DNA of 20,358 nt from AM-2324 sp042091035 (GCA_042091035.1 JBELIG010000039.1:1-20358), one strand, 5' to 3'; shown: positions 1 to 7,356, numbered from the stretch's first letter. Numbers and translations are program-made. Notes: generated by a model from the letters alone, not told the origin.

Positions 1-519
1 GATTATTTTGAACACACTGAAGCGACTGTTACTAAGGTGGATACTGTTGTCTTTGCTGATGGAATTCCCAGGAAAAGATTAGAGTTTAGCAACCCGTTTT
101 ACAGCATTTGTGGAGAAACTACTCACTGGGTAGAGGGCGTCGGAGGTATGCCAAATCCTTTTTACTTTTATGATTGTTTTGAGCAAAGTATAGAGGACTT
201 TAGCTTTGTTGAAAATGATTCTGTAGTGTTTGGTGACTTTGTTATATCGGGATCCAATAATCTTTCTTCTAATCTAGAAGAACAAATTAAAATATACCCT
301 AATCCTACATCGGACTTATTGTTTATTGATTCAGATGAATTAGAAATTGAGCTATTAAGACTCTTTGATATGAATGGGCGATTGATTGTTCAGGAGAAGT
401 TGAACGCTAAAAAGTATAGATTTAATATCCCAGAAGAACTTAGCAAAGGGATGTACTTTATAGAACTTGTTTTAAAAGATAATACTGCTACCCAAACCAG
501 AAAAATTATAAAGAATTAG
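1..519 (+). CDS. C-terminal part of a secreted protein with T9SS type A sorting domain (5' end outside window)
   Basis: The reading frame is open from the first base, so the gene starts upstream of the window and only its last 172 residues are seen. The final 75 or so residues form a T9SS sorting domain: IKIYPNPTSD opens the domain, LRLFDMNGRLI is the middle strand, GMYFIEL the penultimate strand, and the protein ends in a basic tail (RKIIKN). In Bacteroidota this domain directs a Sec-exported protein across the outer membrane by the type IX system, where it is cleaved and the cargo is released or anchored. The residues before it (a Cys-containing stretch with SICGETTHWVEGVGG) resemble the ends of other Bacteroidota secreted proteins of unknown role, but I cannot name a catalytic family. 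No clear hairpin terminator follows the stop codon. Confidence 0.85.
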   Translation, partial: DYFEHTEATVTKVDTVVFADGIPRKRLEFSNPFYSICGETTHWVEGVGGMPNPFYFYDCFEQSIEDFSFVENDSVVFGDFVISGSNNLSSNLEEQIKIYPNPTSDLLFIDSDELEIELLRLFDMNGRLIVQEKLNAKKYRFNIPEELSKGMYFIELVLKDNTATQTRKIIKN

Positions 520-1167
520 TTGTGAAATCTAGATGAACGAATGTTGCTTCACCTGAATATTTTACTTTTTTCTCACTTTTAATTTTTTTTCGGATTTAAT
601 AAGCCAAAATCAATTTTTGATAGATCTTATATAAAAGAAGTTTGTTGTTGAATAATCCTTTTAAGCATTTTCACTAAAGACAACAATCTTTCCACTGCCT
701 ATACACATAGATTTACTGATTTTTAAACCTTTAGTTTATGATGTATTTGAAGTCGGTTCTTGCAGTAATGGTCCTAAGTTTTATTGCAAATAGTGCAATT
801 TGTAGACTTGAAAATTCAACTAAAGATTTTAACCATATTGTATTGGAGCGAAATCAATTTGGATTTATAATCACAACCATAGCTGTTAATTGTCAGACGG
901 CAATTGAGCTGTAAAGAGGAATCAGTTTTAGAATATAAAAGACATATCGTATAGTATTTATTTATATTTTTATTTTAATCGATTCTAGTTTGTGTAGAAC
1001 AGAAGTAGCTTGAATAGGTTGATTCTGTTGTCCTTAGTATACTGAAACCTGCTTGTATTTTACTGTAATCGGTTGATTAAGTGGGTGGTCTGTCTTTTTA
1101 TTAAGGTTAATCTGTTTTGTGATTATGGATTATTTTACCGAAATTGATTGAACTCAAACAAATAATA
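520..1167. other. AT-rich intergenic region upstream of the NO-sensor operon
   Basis: About 650 bases lie between the stop of the T9SS protein and the H-NOX start. The only plausible coding content is the 58-codon frame at 738-914. A near match to the Bacteroidota -7 element, TAGTTTG, lies around 987-993 but is one base short of TAnnTTTG and has no convincing -33 partner. I see no tRNA, hairpin terminator or repeat family. The leader between 915 and 1167 is long enough to hold the promoter of the H-NOX/kinase operon, but I cannot place it. Confidence 0.5.
738..914 (+). CDS. Possible small secreted peptide, 58 aa
   Basis: A 58-codon frame starts with two consecutive ATG codons. Its first 20 or so residues look like a Sec signal peptide: Lys5, then a hydrophobic run (VLAVMVLSFIA) and a small-residue region NSA. 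The remaining residues (about 22-58) include two cysteines, C22 and C52, that could pair, and a hydrophobic patch FGFIITTIAV. I do not recognise a family. It stands alone on the plus strand, 218 bases after the T9SS gene and 253 bases before the H-NOX gene, so it is probably its own unit if expressed. The signal-like N-terminus in an otherwise empty region is the only support. A chance open frame in AT-rich DNA, or the decayed start of a longer gene, are real alternatives. Confidence 0.35.
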   Translation: MMYLKSVLAVMVLSFIANSAICRLENSTKDFNHIVLERNQFGFIITTIAVNCQTAIEL

Positions 1168-1716
1168 ATGCACGGAATCGTAAATAAAGCTATTCAAGGA
1201 TTGGTTACGGAGAATTATGGTCAGGAAGTATGGAATAAGATTAAGGATCGTAGTCAACTAGAAGCAGATACTTTTATAAGCTCAGAGCCTTATCCAGATG
1301 AGCTTACTTTTACACTTGCTAAATGTACTTCTGAGGAGTTGGGTATCACTGTTGATCAGGTTTTAGAATCCTTTGGGGAATATTGGATTCTTAAAACAGG
1401 GATGGAACATTATGGGCCACTTATGAAATCCGGTGGAAGTACCTTCGAAGAGTTTCTTGTCAATCTACCAAATTTTCACAGTAGAGTAATGCTTATATTT
1501 CCGAATGTAACTCCACCAGAGTTTCAAGTGTCTGATCTAACAAAGAATTCTTTGGTAATGCATTATTTCTCAACTCGCAATGGCCTTAAACATTTTGTTT
1601 ATGGATTATTGATGGGGATTGCGAAGATGTTTAATAAAGAAATAGAGATAAATATCATCAAAAACAAGGACAAAGGTGACCATCATGATGAGTTCTTAAT
1701 TAAGTGGACAGAATAA
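1168..1716 (+). CDS. H-NOX (HNOB) haem nitric-oxide sensor protein
   Basis: A 182-residue stand-alone H-NOX domain, the usual length. I chose the ATG at 1168 because the protein then starts MHGIVNKAIQ, the typical H-NOX opening. Key residues are visible: H104 in NFHSRV aligns with the proximal haem ligand (His102 of the Thermoanaerobacter protein), the TPPEF segment carries the proline that distorts the haem, and Y133-S135-R137 form the YxSxR motif that binds the haem propionates. The position of the distal tyrosine that stabilises O2 (Tyr140 in Thermoanaerobacter) appears to be H142, so I infer a sensor of NO (and CO) rather than O2. Its stop codon overlaps by one base (TAATG) the start of a hybrid histidine kinase. 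Translational coupling and direct regulation of that kinase are expected: in other bacteria NO-bound H-NOX controls an adjacent kinase. Confidence 0.93.
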   Translation: MHGIVNKAIQGLVTENYGQEVWNKIKDRSQLEADTFISSEPYPDELTFTLAKCTSEELGITVDQVLESFGEYWILKTGMEHYGPLMKSGGSTFEEFLVNLPNFHSRVMLIFPNVTPPEFQVSDLTKNSLVMHYFSTRNGLKHFVYGLLMGIAKMFNKEIEINIIKNKDKGDHHDEFLIKWTE

Positions 1717-3743
1717 TGCAGAATGAGGAATCGGGTAGTCTACCGCGAAATACATTAGATCTTATATCGCCTTTTCATTTTACATTTGATAGGGATTTAA
1801 AGGTTATATCAGCAGGAAAGGGAATTAAAAAAATCGCACCTAATATTATTGGGTCAGACTTTGCGGAGCTTTTTCAGTTCAAAAGACCTTTCTCAACTCT
1901 TTATGAGTTCGATTCAATAATTAAATACACCAAGCAGATCTTCTTGCTTGATGCTGTGGATTCTGAGTTGACGCTGAGGGGGCAAATTATCTATGTCGAG
2001 CGATCTGAAGAACTAATCTTTATAGGTTCTCCTTGGGTTACAAAGGTCAATGATCTAGAAAAGTATGGTTTACTTATTACAGACTTCGCACTTAACGATA
2101 CGACTCCTGATTTACTTCATGTTTTTCAAGCTCAGGAGATTGCTATCAAAGAAATCAAGCAATTGGTCAAGAACCTTGATAAGCAAAAGTTAGAATTAAA
2201 TCAGAATAGAAAGTTATACAAGCAGCTAGTAGAGGAGGCAGGTGATATAATATTTAGAACGGATAGACAGGGTTTGATAAGTTATATTAATCCAATCGGT
2301 CTGCATGTGTTTAATCAAAAGGAGGAAGATATAATTGGTTGTCATTTTACAGAATTGATTGATCAAGCCTTTAGAGCGGAGGCACAGGGATTGTTTAAAG
2401 AGCAGGTATCGACCAAAAAAGCTACCCTCTATCAGGAAGTTCCATATAAAAAAGCTGATGGTGAAAATATTTGGTACGGGCAGAACATAAATTTATTGTT
2501 TGAAAATGATCACCTGATAGGTGCTCAAGTGGTTGCAAGAGATATTTCAGAGCGAAAAAAGTTTGAAGCAGAATTGTTGAAGGCAAAGGAAATTGCTGAA
2601 GAGTCTGAATTGGCTAAGGAGAAATTTCTTGCAAATATGAGTCATGAGATTCGAACTCCAATGAATGCTATTTATGGCTTGGCTAATATTTTGATGGATA
2701 AGAGTCTTTCAGATGAAGACAGAGAAAGTGTTCGTGCTATTAATCACTCCGCTAATAATCTTATACGAATCATCAATGATATTCTTGATTTCTCAAAAAT
2801 CGAGTCTGGTAATGTAGAGATCAGACAGAATGTTTTTAATCTAGAGCAAGTCTTAGAGGGTGTCATTCAAACCCTGAACTTAGGTGCTTCAGATAAAGAC
2901 ATTGAGCTAAAAATGTTTATAGATTCAGAAGTTCCTAAGGAGTTGATTGGTGATCCAGTCCGCCTAAGGCAAATAGTGCTGAACTTGAAAAGTAATGCTA
3001 TAAAGTTTACAGAGCATGGTTTCGTTGAGACAAGAGTAAAGGTCAAACATAGATCTGCTGAAAATTGCACATTGTTATTTGAGATAAAAGACACCGGGAT
3101 TGGTATTCCAGAAAGTAAACTTGAAACCATATTTAGAAGTTTCACGCAGGCCTCTGATGATACATCAAGAAAATATGGTGGCACAGGCTTGGGACTTACC
3201 ATTGCTAAAGAACTTATTGAGTTACAATCTGGGACGATTGAGGTTCAAAGTATTCAGGGGCATGGATCTACCTTTGTTTTTACACTTAAATTTGAATTTG
3301 GAACTGGATTAGAAGCACAAGCAAAATTACAGGAGCGGAATTATACCCTTGATGAATTGACTGATTACAAATTTCTAATGGCTGAGGATAACCCAATGAA
3401 TCAGTTACTGGCCAAGAAAGTTTTTGCAAAATGGAATTGTAAAATCGATTTTGCAGATAATGGGCAAATAGCAATTGATAAACTCAATGTGAATGATTAT
3501 GATCTAATTTTAATGGATCTTCAAATGCCAGAATTAGACGGTTATCAGACGACCAAGTATATTCGAAATGAGATGAGACAGCCAAAGTCCGAAATACCTA
3601 TAATTGCCATCACTGCTCATGCTTTGCGGGGAGAGAGTGAAAAGTGTATTTCTATAGGTATGAATGATTACATTTCAAAACCCTTTAATCAGTTAGAATT
3701 ATTTGAAAAAATCCTCACGATTGTTCAAAAATCTACTGTATAG
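1716..3743 (+). CDS. Cytoplasmic hybrid histidine kinase: HNOBA - coiled coil - PAS - HisKA - HATPase - receiver
   Basis: 675 residues from the ATG that overlaps the H-NOX stop. Residues about 17-140 match the HNOBA domain of animal soluble guanylate cyclases (SPFHFTFDRDLKVISAGKGI; LRGQIIYVERSEELIFIGSP; YGLLITDFALNDTTPDLL). A charged, Lys/Gln/Leu-rich coiled coil (about 138-170) follows, then a PAS domain (about 171-280, ending VVARDISERKK). The HisKA domain has the H-box FLANMSHEIRTPMN with H310 as phosphorylation site. The ATPase domain shows an N-box (NLKSNAIKF), DTGIGIP and YGGTGLGL. The C-terminal receiver has acidic EDN, D601 in MDLQMPELDG, a conserved Thr (ITAHA) and Lys (ISKPF). There is no membrane segment. 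I infer that H-NOX docks on HNOBA and sets kinase activity; phosphate could then pass from D601 to an HPt protein not encoded here. No DNA-binding output domain is present. Confidence 0.93.
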   Translation: MQNEESGSLPRNTLDLISPFHFTFDRDLKVISAGKGIKKIAPNIIGSDFAELFQFKRPFSTLYEFDSIIKYTKQIFLLDAVDSELTLRGQIIYVERSEELIFIGSPWVTKVNDLEKYGLLITDFALNDTTPDLLHVFQAQEIAIKEIKQLVKNLDKQKLELNQNRKLYKQLVEEAGDIIFRTDRQGLISYINPIGLHVFNQKEEDIIGCHFTELIDQAFRAEAQGLFKEQVSTKKATLYQEVPYKKADGENIWYGQNINLLFENDHLIGAQVVARDISERKKFEAELLKAKEIAEESELAKEKFLANMSHEIRTPMNAIYGLANILMDKSLSDEDRESVRAINHSANNLIRIINDILDFSKIESGNVEIRQNVFNLEQVLEGVIQTLNLGASDKDIELKMFIDSEVPKELIGDPVRLRQIVLNLKSNAIKFTEHGFVETRVKVKHRSAENCTLLFEIKDTGIGIPESKLETIFRSFTQASDDTSRKYGGTGLGLTIAKELIELQSGTIEVQSIQGHGSTFVFTLKFEFGTGLEAQAKLQERNYTLDELTDYKFLMAEDNPMNQLLAKKVFAKWNCKIDFADNGQIAIDKLNVNDYDLILMDLQMPELDGYQTTKYIRNEMRQPKSEIPIIAITAHALRGESEKCISIGMNDYISKPFNQLELFEKILTIVQKSTV

Positions 3744-3789
3744 CTATAATTACCCTACATTCTCCACCTTTTATTGTTTAAATTAACGA

Positions 3790-4809
3790 ATGAAGATGAG
3801 AATCATAATTTGCATATTTCTGAGTTTATTTTTCTTTTCATGTAGGGAATCTGGTATAGAAAACACCACTATAAATGAGGTGTCTTTAGTTGACTCTATT
3901 GTTGTTGAACCTAAGGTGGAAAAGATTATAGGTCCCAAGGAGTACTTGTTTTTAGATTATTTTTCCAATATCGACCAAGCTGAGTTTGATTCCATTACAG
4001 CAAAGCTAATTAAAGAGCAAAAGCTGCGTAAACGGAAAAATGGCTTTGACATCGAGTTACATTACCTTTTTCCTTCCTGTTTGATTCCCGCCAATGAGCA
4101 GCAATTGGATGATTATACAGCCTATAAGCTTGTACCTGATTTCGAAGATGGCTTATTACGCTCCTTGCGATTAGAACGCATTGGCGCTGCATCCTTTAAG
4201 GAGATCATTGCTAATCGAGTTAGTTGCCTTTATAAAACAATCATGGATAAATACCAGATAGATTATATTTATGAAGGATCTAACCATATTCAATTCAGGG
4301 AATATACCATGAATAATAAACAATATGATCCAGTAGATCGAATTCGCCTTAATCCGGAAAACGAGGATCCTTATGCAACTCCGAAGTATATTGACCTACC
4401 AAACTACCTGAAGGATAAATCAAAATTTTTACTTCCTGGAGAAACAAATATAATTTTTGAAAAGCTTGATGATATACCAGATGCCATAGAGCCAATTATA
4501 ATTGAAGATGGTAATCGAGTTCTTATTATTTCATTCAATAGAAGGTTTGATTCTACAACAAGTTATTCTCTATGGGAGACAGATGCTTATGCTAATTTAA
4601 AACATGACATCAAGTTTAAATATATAAATACCTTTGTTGCTAACTCTAAGCTTGTGCATATAAAAGATCATTTTGAGCTAACAATTAGTCTGGATTATAT
4701 CTCAAAACAAGATTTTCAGGACAGGCTTGATAAACAAAGAAAAGCAGATGAAATACTTAAGGATTCCGTTCCTAATCGCCCTAATCGCAGTGGGTTTGAC
4801 GAACTATAA
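3790..4809 (+). CDS. Hypothetical lipoprotein, 339 aa
   Basis: The N-terminus is a lipoprotein signal: MKMR, a hydrophobic core (IIICIFLSLFFF), then SC with C18 as the probable lipidated cysteine, followed by RESG. Start at 3790 is chosen over the in-frame ATG at 3796; both keep the signal. The rest is a soluble, charged domain of about 320 residues with a YEGSNHIQFREYT segment and a C-terminal part rich in alternating strands (VLIISFNRRF; FVANSKLVHI; HFELTISLDY), ending in a Lys/Asp-rich tail. I do not recognise the family. It lies 46 bp after the hybrid kinase with no hairpin between them, so it may be cotranscribed with the NO-sensing pair. Whether it belongs functionally to that pathway cannot be decided from sequence. 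Confidence 0.8.
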   Translation: MKMRIIICIFLSLFFFSCRESGIENTTINEVSLVDSIVVEPKVEKIIGPKEYLFLDYFSNIDQAEFDSITAKLIKEQKLRKRKNGFDIELHYLFPSCLIPANEQQLDDYTAYKLVPDFEDGLLRSLRLERIGAASFKEIIANRVSCLYKTIMDKYQIDYIYEGSNHIQFREYTMNNKQYDPVDRIRLNPENEDPYATPKYIDLPNYLKDKSKFLLPGETNIIFEKLDDIPDAIEPIIIEDGNRVLIISFNRRFDSTTSYSLWETDAYANLKHDIKFKYINTFVANSKLVHIKDHFELTISLDYISKQDFQDRLDKQRKADEILKDSVPNRPNRSGFDEL

Positions 4810-4866
4810 TTTGATTCAAGAAAATCATTAAGTAGATAACTTTTTTAACAAAAGTGGATTGTTATT

Positions 4867-5400
4867 ATGGAAAAACCGAGTTCATACTGTGCTTATGTAG
4901 CAAGCTTAGAGGCAGATAATGTAAATCGGATTTATCACGATACTCAATATGGTTTCCCGATTGAATCAGACGATGAATTATTCTGTAGATTAATTCTTGA
5001 GATCAATCAAGCAGGCTTATCCTGGACGACTATATTGAATAAGCAAGATAATTTCAGAAAGGCATATTCGGACTTCAAGATCAGTCTTGTAGCTGCTTAT
5101 GGGGAAGCTGACGAGGTGCGTTTACTGGCAGATGCTGGGATTATTCGAAATAGACTCAAAGTGAAAGCTGCAATATATAACGCAAGGCAAATTCTAGAGC
5201 TTCAAGCGCAATTTGGATCTTTTAAGAATTGGCTGGATACGCATCATCCTATGCGTCTAGAGCAGTGGGTAAAGTTGTTTAAGAAAACGTTTAAGTTCAC
5301 CGGAGGAGAGATTACCAATGAGTTTTTAATGAGTACTGGATATCTAGAAGGAGCGCATGTCTGCGACTGTCCGATTTATAAATTGTTAAAGCGAGACTGA
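4867..5400 (+). CDS. tag: DNA-3-methyladenine glycosylase I
   Basis: 177 residues, close to the 187 of the E. coli enzyme. It removes 3-methyladenine from alkylated DNA as the first step of base-excision repair in the cytoplasm. The zinc-binding set of the family is visible: C8 near the N-terminus, H24 in YHDTQYG, and H164/C168 in the C-terminal HVCDCP (C166 is an extra cysteine). The catalytic-pocket segment LEINQAGLSW (E45 matching E. coli Glu38, W53) and the helix-hairpin region DAGIIRNRLKVKAAIYNA are also clear, as is the FKFTGGEITNEFL segment. It stands 57 bp after the lipoprotein gene and 83 bp before a small ABM-like gene, all on the same strand. No operon partner for repair is nearby. 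Confidence 0.95.
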   Translation: MEKPSSYCAYVASLEADNVNRIYHDTQYGFPIESDDELFCRLILEINQAGLSWTTILNKQDNFRKAYSDFKISLVAAYGEADEVRLLADAGIIRNRLKVKAAIYNARQILELQAQFGSFKNWLDTHHPMRLEQWVKLFKKTFKFTGGEITNEFLMSTGYLEGAHVCDCPIYKLLKRD

Positions 5401-5407
5401 TTTTGTT

Positions 5408-5436
5408 TTGTCCTGAAAATACTTGTGGCATTTTTG
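5408..5436 (+). promoter_or_regulatory. Candidate Bacteroidota-type promoter for the 5484 gene
   Basis: TTG (5408-5410) is followed after 18 bases by CATTTTTG (5429-5436), which matches five of the six fixed positions of the Bacteroidota -7 consensus TAnnTTTG. Transcription would start near 5443, about 40 bases before the ATG. This is a motif match only. Confidence 0.35.
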
Positions 5437-5483
5437 CACTGAATTGTTTATTTTAGATTATCAACTTAATAAAATAAATAATT

Positions 5484-5771
5484 ATGTATTACCGAGTTAC
5501 AAGAGTTTCTCACAAGGCTGGTCTAAGAGATAAGATGACGGATTATCTTAATTCCCAAAAAGATCTTATGGGTACCATTGAAGGCCTGCACGGTGTAAAA
5601 TTGATAGGTATATCTGACACAGAGGTTTTCGCAATATCAGAATATGATAATGAACAACAAGTTGCTAATGCGGAGCAAAAGTTTGGACAGATTATGGGAG
5701 GCTTGAAGGATTATTTTACAGCTGCCCCAAGTGTAGTGCATGGTGAAGCTTTTTGGAGTTTCGAAAACTAA
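5484..5771 (+). CDS. Small ABM-like (dimeric alpha/beta barrel) protein, 95 aa
   Basis: A 95-residue cytoplasmic protein with the strand-helix-strand-strand-helix-strand order of the antibiotic-biosynthesis-monooxygenase (ABM)/dimeric alpha/beta barrel fold: YYRVTRVS (strand), GLRDKMTDYLNSQ (helix), VKLIGISDTEVFAISEYD (two strands), an Asn/Gln-rich helix, and a last strand VVHGEAFWSF. Members of this fold dimerise; some degrade haem, others act on quinones, and many have no known substrate. I see no haem-degradation signature that would let me choose. It is monocistronic by appearance, with a candidate promoter 50-75 bases upstream and a strong terminator directly after it. The convergent neighbour on the minus strand appears to carry two copies of a related fold. 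Confidence 0.75.
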   Translation: MYYRVTRVSHKAGLRDKMTDYLNSQKDLMGTIEGLHGVKLIGISDTEVFAISEYDNEQQVANAEQKFGQIMGGLKDYFTAAPSVVHGEAFWSFEN

Positions 5772-5800
5772 ATAGAATTTAAATGTTTCGTTTAGTAATA

Positions 5801-5831
5801 AAAAAACCCAGACAAAAAGTCTGGGTTTTTT
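5801..5831. terminator. Bidirectional hairpin terminator between convergent genes
   Basis: A perfect 13-bp stem (AAAAAACCCAGAC, 5801-5813; complement 5819-5831) encloses a five-base A loop. The A-tract on one side and T-tract on the other give a U-run on both transcripts. It lies between the stop of the plus-strand 95-aa gene (5771) and the stop of the minus-strand 238-aa gene (5854), so it can end both. Confidence 0.9.
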
Positions 5832-5853
5832 TATTTGTCAGATTACTTGCTCA

Positions 5854-6570
5854 TTATCCTTGTGGGATATTCCACATAGATAGTGCCTGACGACTAAGCG
5901 TTCTTGTGTTTTCATCTTGAGCAGTTTCCATGAACCAAGTTTGGAAAGCTTCAGATTGTGACGCCTCTGCTGATACTTGCATAAAGGTTTTATAGTCTTT
6001 AAATGATGCAAGTACATAGTGTGTTTCAGAATTTTCATTTCCAGATGACATTTGTCCCAGAGATACTTGAACATTGTGCTTATCAAAAAAGCCCTGCATA
6101 GCTCCTGACATTTTTCCAAAAGCTGTTGCTGATGCCATAGGATCTTTAACTTTCATGAACCAGATACTTTGAAATGCATTGCCGCCTTTAGGAGTTGTAC
6201 TTGCCATATGAGATCCAGTTGCTGAATTTGCAGGCTGAATTCCCAATTCATTGAACATCATAAATACTTCTTGGAAGTCTTTATTGGTCATGACCATATT
6301 CATATCCATAAATGGCGCAATTTTGTCTATATCGTCGTGCCATACCGTAAATGAATGTGTCCAATCTCCAGGTCCTAGCATATTTGATGTTAGCGCTGCC
6401 ATCCCAAGGTTTTGTCCAGTCTCGGATTTCATGAATTTGTCAAAGCCTTGCATCACAGCCATATCTTTGCCTGCTGGCACTGTGAAATCCCAATTTATCC
6501 AAGTTTGAGCGCTTAATCCAACGCTAAGAAAAATTGTGCATGTAGCTAGTAATAATCTCTTTGTAAACAT
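5854..6570 (-). CDS. Secreted protein with two ABM-like repeats, 238 aa
   Basis: A clear Sec signal peptide (MFTKRLLLATCTIFLSVGLSAQ, written here as residues 1-22) precedes about 216 mature residues. The mature part appears internally duplicated: a strand (WDFTVPAGK), helix and then strand-helix (SFTVWHDDIDKIAPFMD ... NKDFQEVFMMF) in the first half is echoed by IWFMKVKDP, helix, HYVLASFKDYKTFMQV ... SEAFQTWFMET in the second half. This fits two ferredoxin-like/ABM folds in one chain, which would form an intramolecular barrel. It is unusually rich in Met and has no T9SS tail, so it is probably periplasmic. Function is unknown. It converges on the ABM-like gene at 5484 and shares its terminator. 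Confidence 0.75.
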   Translation of the reverse strand: MFTKRLLLATCTIFLSVGLSAQTWINWDFTVPAGKDMAVMQGFDKFMKSETGQNLGMAALTSNMLGPGDWTHSFTVWHDDIDKIAPFMDMNMVMTNKDFQEVFMMFNELGIQPANSATGSHMASTTPKGGNAFQSIWFMKVKDPMASATAFGKMSGAMQGFFDKHNVQVSLGQMSSGNENSETHYVLASFKDYKTFMQVSAEASQSEAFQTWFMETAQDENTRTLSRQALSMWNIPQG

Positions 6571-6962
6571 AAAATTGAATTGTTGTTAATTAGTGAAATA
6601 TTAAAGGAAATTTAAATATAATTACTTGTAAATCAGGTAGTTGAGTGTCAGTGTTTTGTCATTAAATTGTAATTTGCAAGTGATTGTTTTGCCAAAGTTT
6701 TCAATCCTGCCATTTAACCTACGAACGCTACCGTTCATAGAAAAAATTCACTTTTTAATTCCTTAGTTAGCTCCTTGTAAAGGCAGTGNNNNNNNNNNNN
6801 NNNNNNNNNNNNNNNNNNNNNNNNNNNNNNNNNNNNNNNNNNNNNNNNNNNNNNNNNNNNNNNNNNNNNNNNNNNNNNNNNNNNNNNNGAAGAGCGTTTT
6901 TTGAATTGTAATAATTGCTCTGCTTATTGACTTAAATTGTTTATTTAAATAAATATGAGATT
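6571..6962. other. Divergent intergenic region interrupted by a scaffold gap
   Basis: This region lies between two divergently transcribed genes and must hold both of their promoters. It includes 100 unknown bases. A hairpin with 9-nt arms (6719-6727 and 6732-6740, CTACGAACG against CGTTCATAG; one G-T pair in the minus-strand RNA) stands just before the gap. I see no gene in the readable parts, and no full match to TAnnTTTG on either strand. Confidence 0.5.
6789..6888. other. Assembly gap (100 N)
   Basis: Exactly 100 unknown bases. The round number suggests a placeholder of fixed size, so the true length here, and the distance between the genes on either side, are not known. Confidence 0.98.
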
Positions 6963-7244
6963 ATGATTTTCCAGATTACGGCAACGCATACACATGCCAG
7001 CTGCTATGCACATAGCGAAGAAAAAAGAGATGTTTTTGTAAAGACAATCTTGGATGCAGAAGATAAGGGCGTAAATGTCCTTTCCTGCCATGTTAATGCT
7101 GGCGCGCATAAGATATTTATGTTGATTGAATCCGATTCTCTAGCAGATGTAACTGCTTGGATGGGTCCTATTTTACCTCTGAATGACTACGATATGCTAC
7201 CTGTACTTGATATGAAGGCGGCAGTTGAAAGTATTAAGGCATAG
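6963..7244 (+). CDS. Small hypothetical protein, probable alpha/beta-barrel fold, 93 aa
   Basis: A 93-residue protein without a signal peptide. It opens with a strand rich in His (MIFQITATHTHASCYAH), followed by a helix (VFVKTILDAEDKG), a strand pair (VNVLSCHVNAGAHKIFMLIES), a helix (LADVTAWMGPIL) and a last short strand (DMLPVLDM). The order resembles small dimeric alpha/beta-barrel proteins such as DUF3303-like or YCII-like families, where a short helix of the WM type precedes a final strand, but I cannot assign it to one. The three His and one Cys within the first 16 residues, and a second Cys-His pair (SCHV), would suit metal binding. That is inference. It is transcribed away from the secreted two-repeat ABM-like gene. 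Confidence 0.7.
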   Translation: MIFQITATHTHASCYAHSEEKRDVFVKTILDAEDKGVNVLSCHVNAGAHKIFMLIESDSLADVTAWMGPILPLNDYDMLPVLDMKAAVESIKA

Positions 7245-7281
7245 GGGGAGAAATTGGGTGTAAAAATTGTCAGGTGAAAAA

Positions 7282-7311
7282 TTGGAATAATTATGTTTAT
7301 TCCTAGTTTTA
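7282..7311 (+). promoter_or_regulatory. Candidate Bacteroidota-type promoter for the transglutaminase-like pair
   Basis: TTG (7282-7284), a 19-base spacer and TAGTTTTA (7304-7311) match the Bacteroidota -33/-7 pattern with one deviation in the last base of TAnnTTTG. Transcription would start near 7318, about 40 bases before the ATG at 7357. Confidence 0.4.
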
Positions 7312-7356
7312 TGTGTAAATAATTGTCTCTTTTCTTCTATTTACCGATTTCACCAA

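Noticed and set aside
1144..1167. TTG start giving an eight-residue longer H-NOX protein
   Set aside because: The ATG at 1168 gives the conserved MHGIVNKAI opening; the extra residues have no counterpart in the family.
1704..1715. GTG start for the hybrid kinase
   Set aside because: The ATG at 1716 overlaps the H-NOX stop by one base, a usual arrangement for coupled genes, and the added four residues contribute nothing.
5838..6119. 93-codon minus-strand frame overlapping the secreted ABM-like protein
   Set aside because: Same strand, other frame, no signal or domain; the 238-aa frame has a clear signal peptide and repeat structure.
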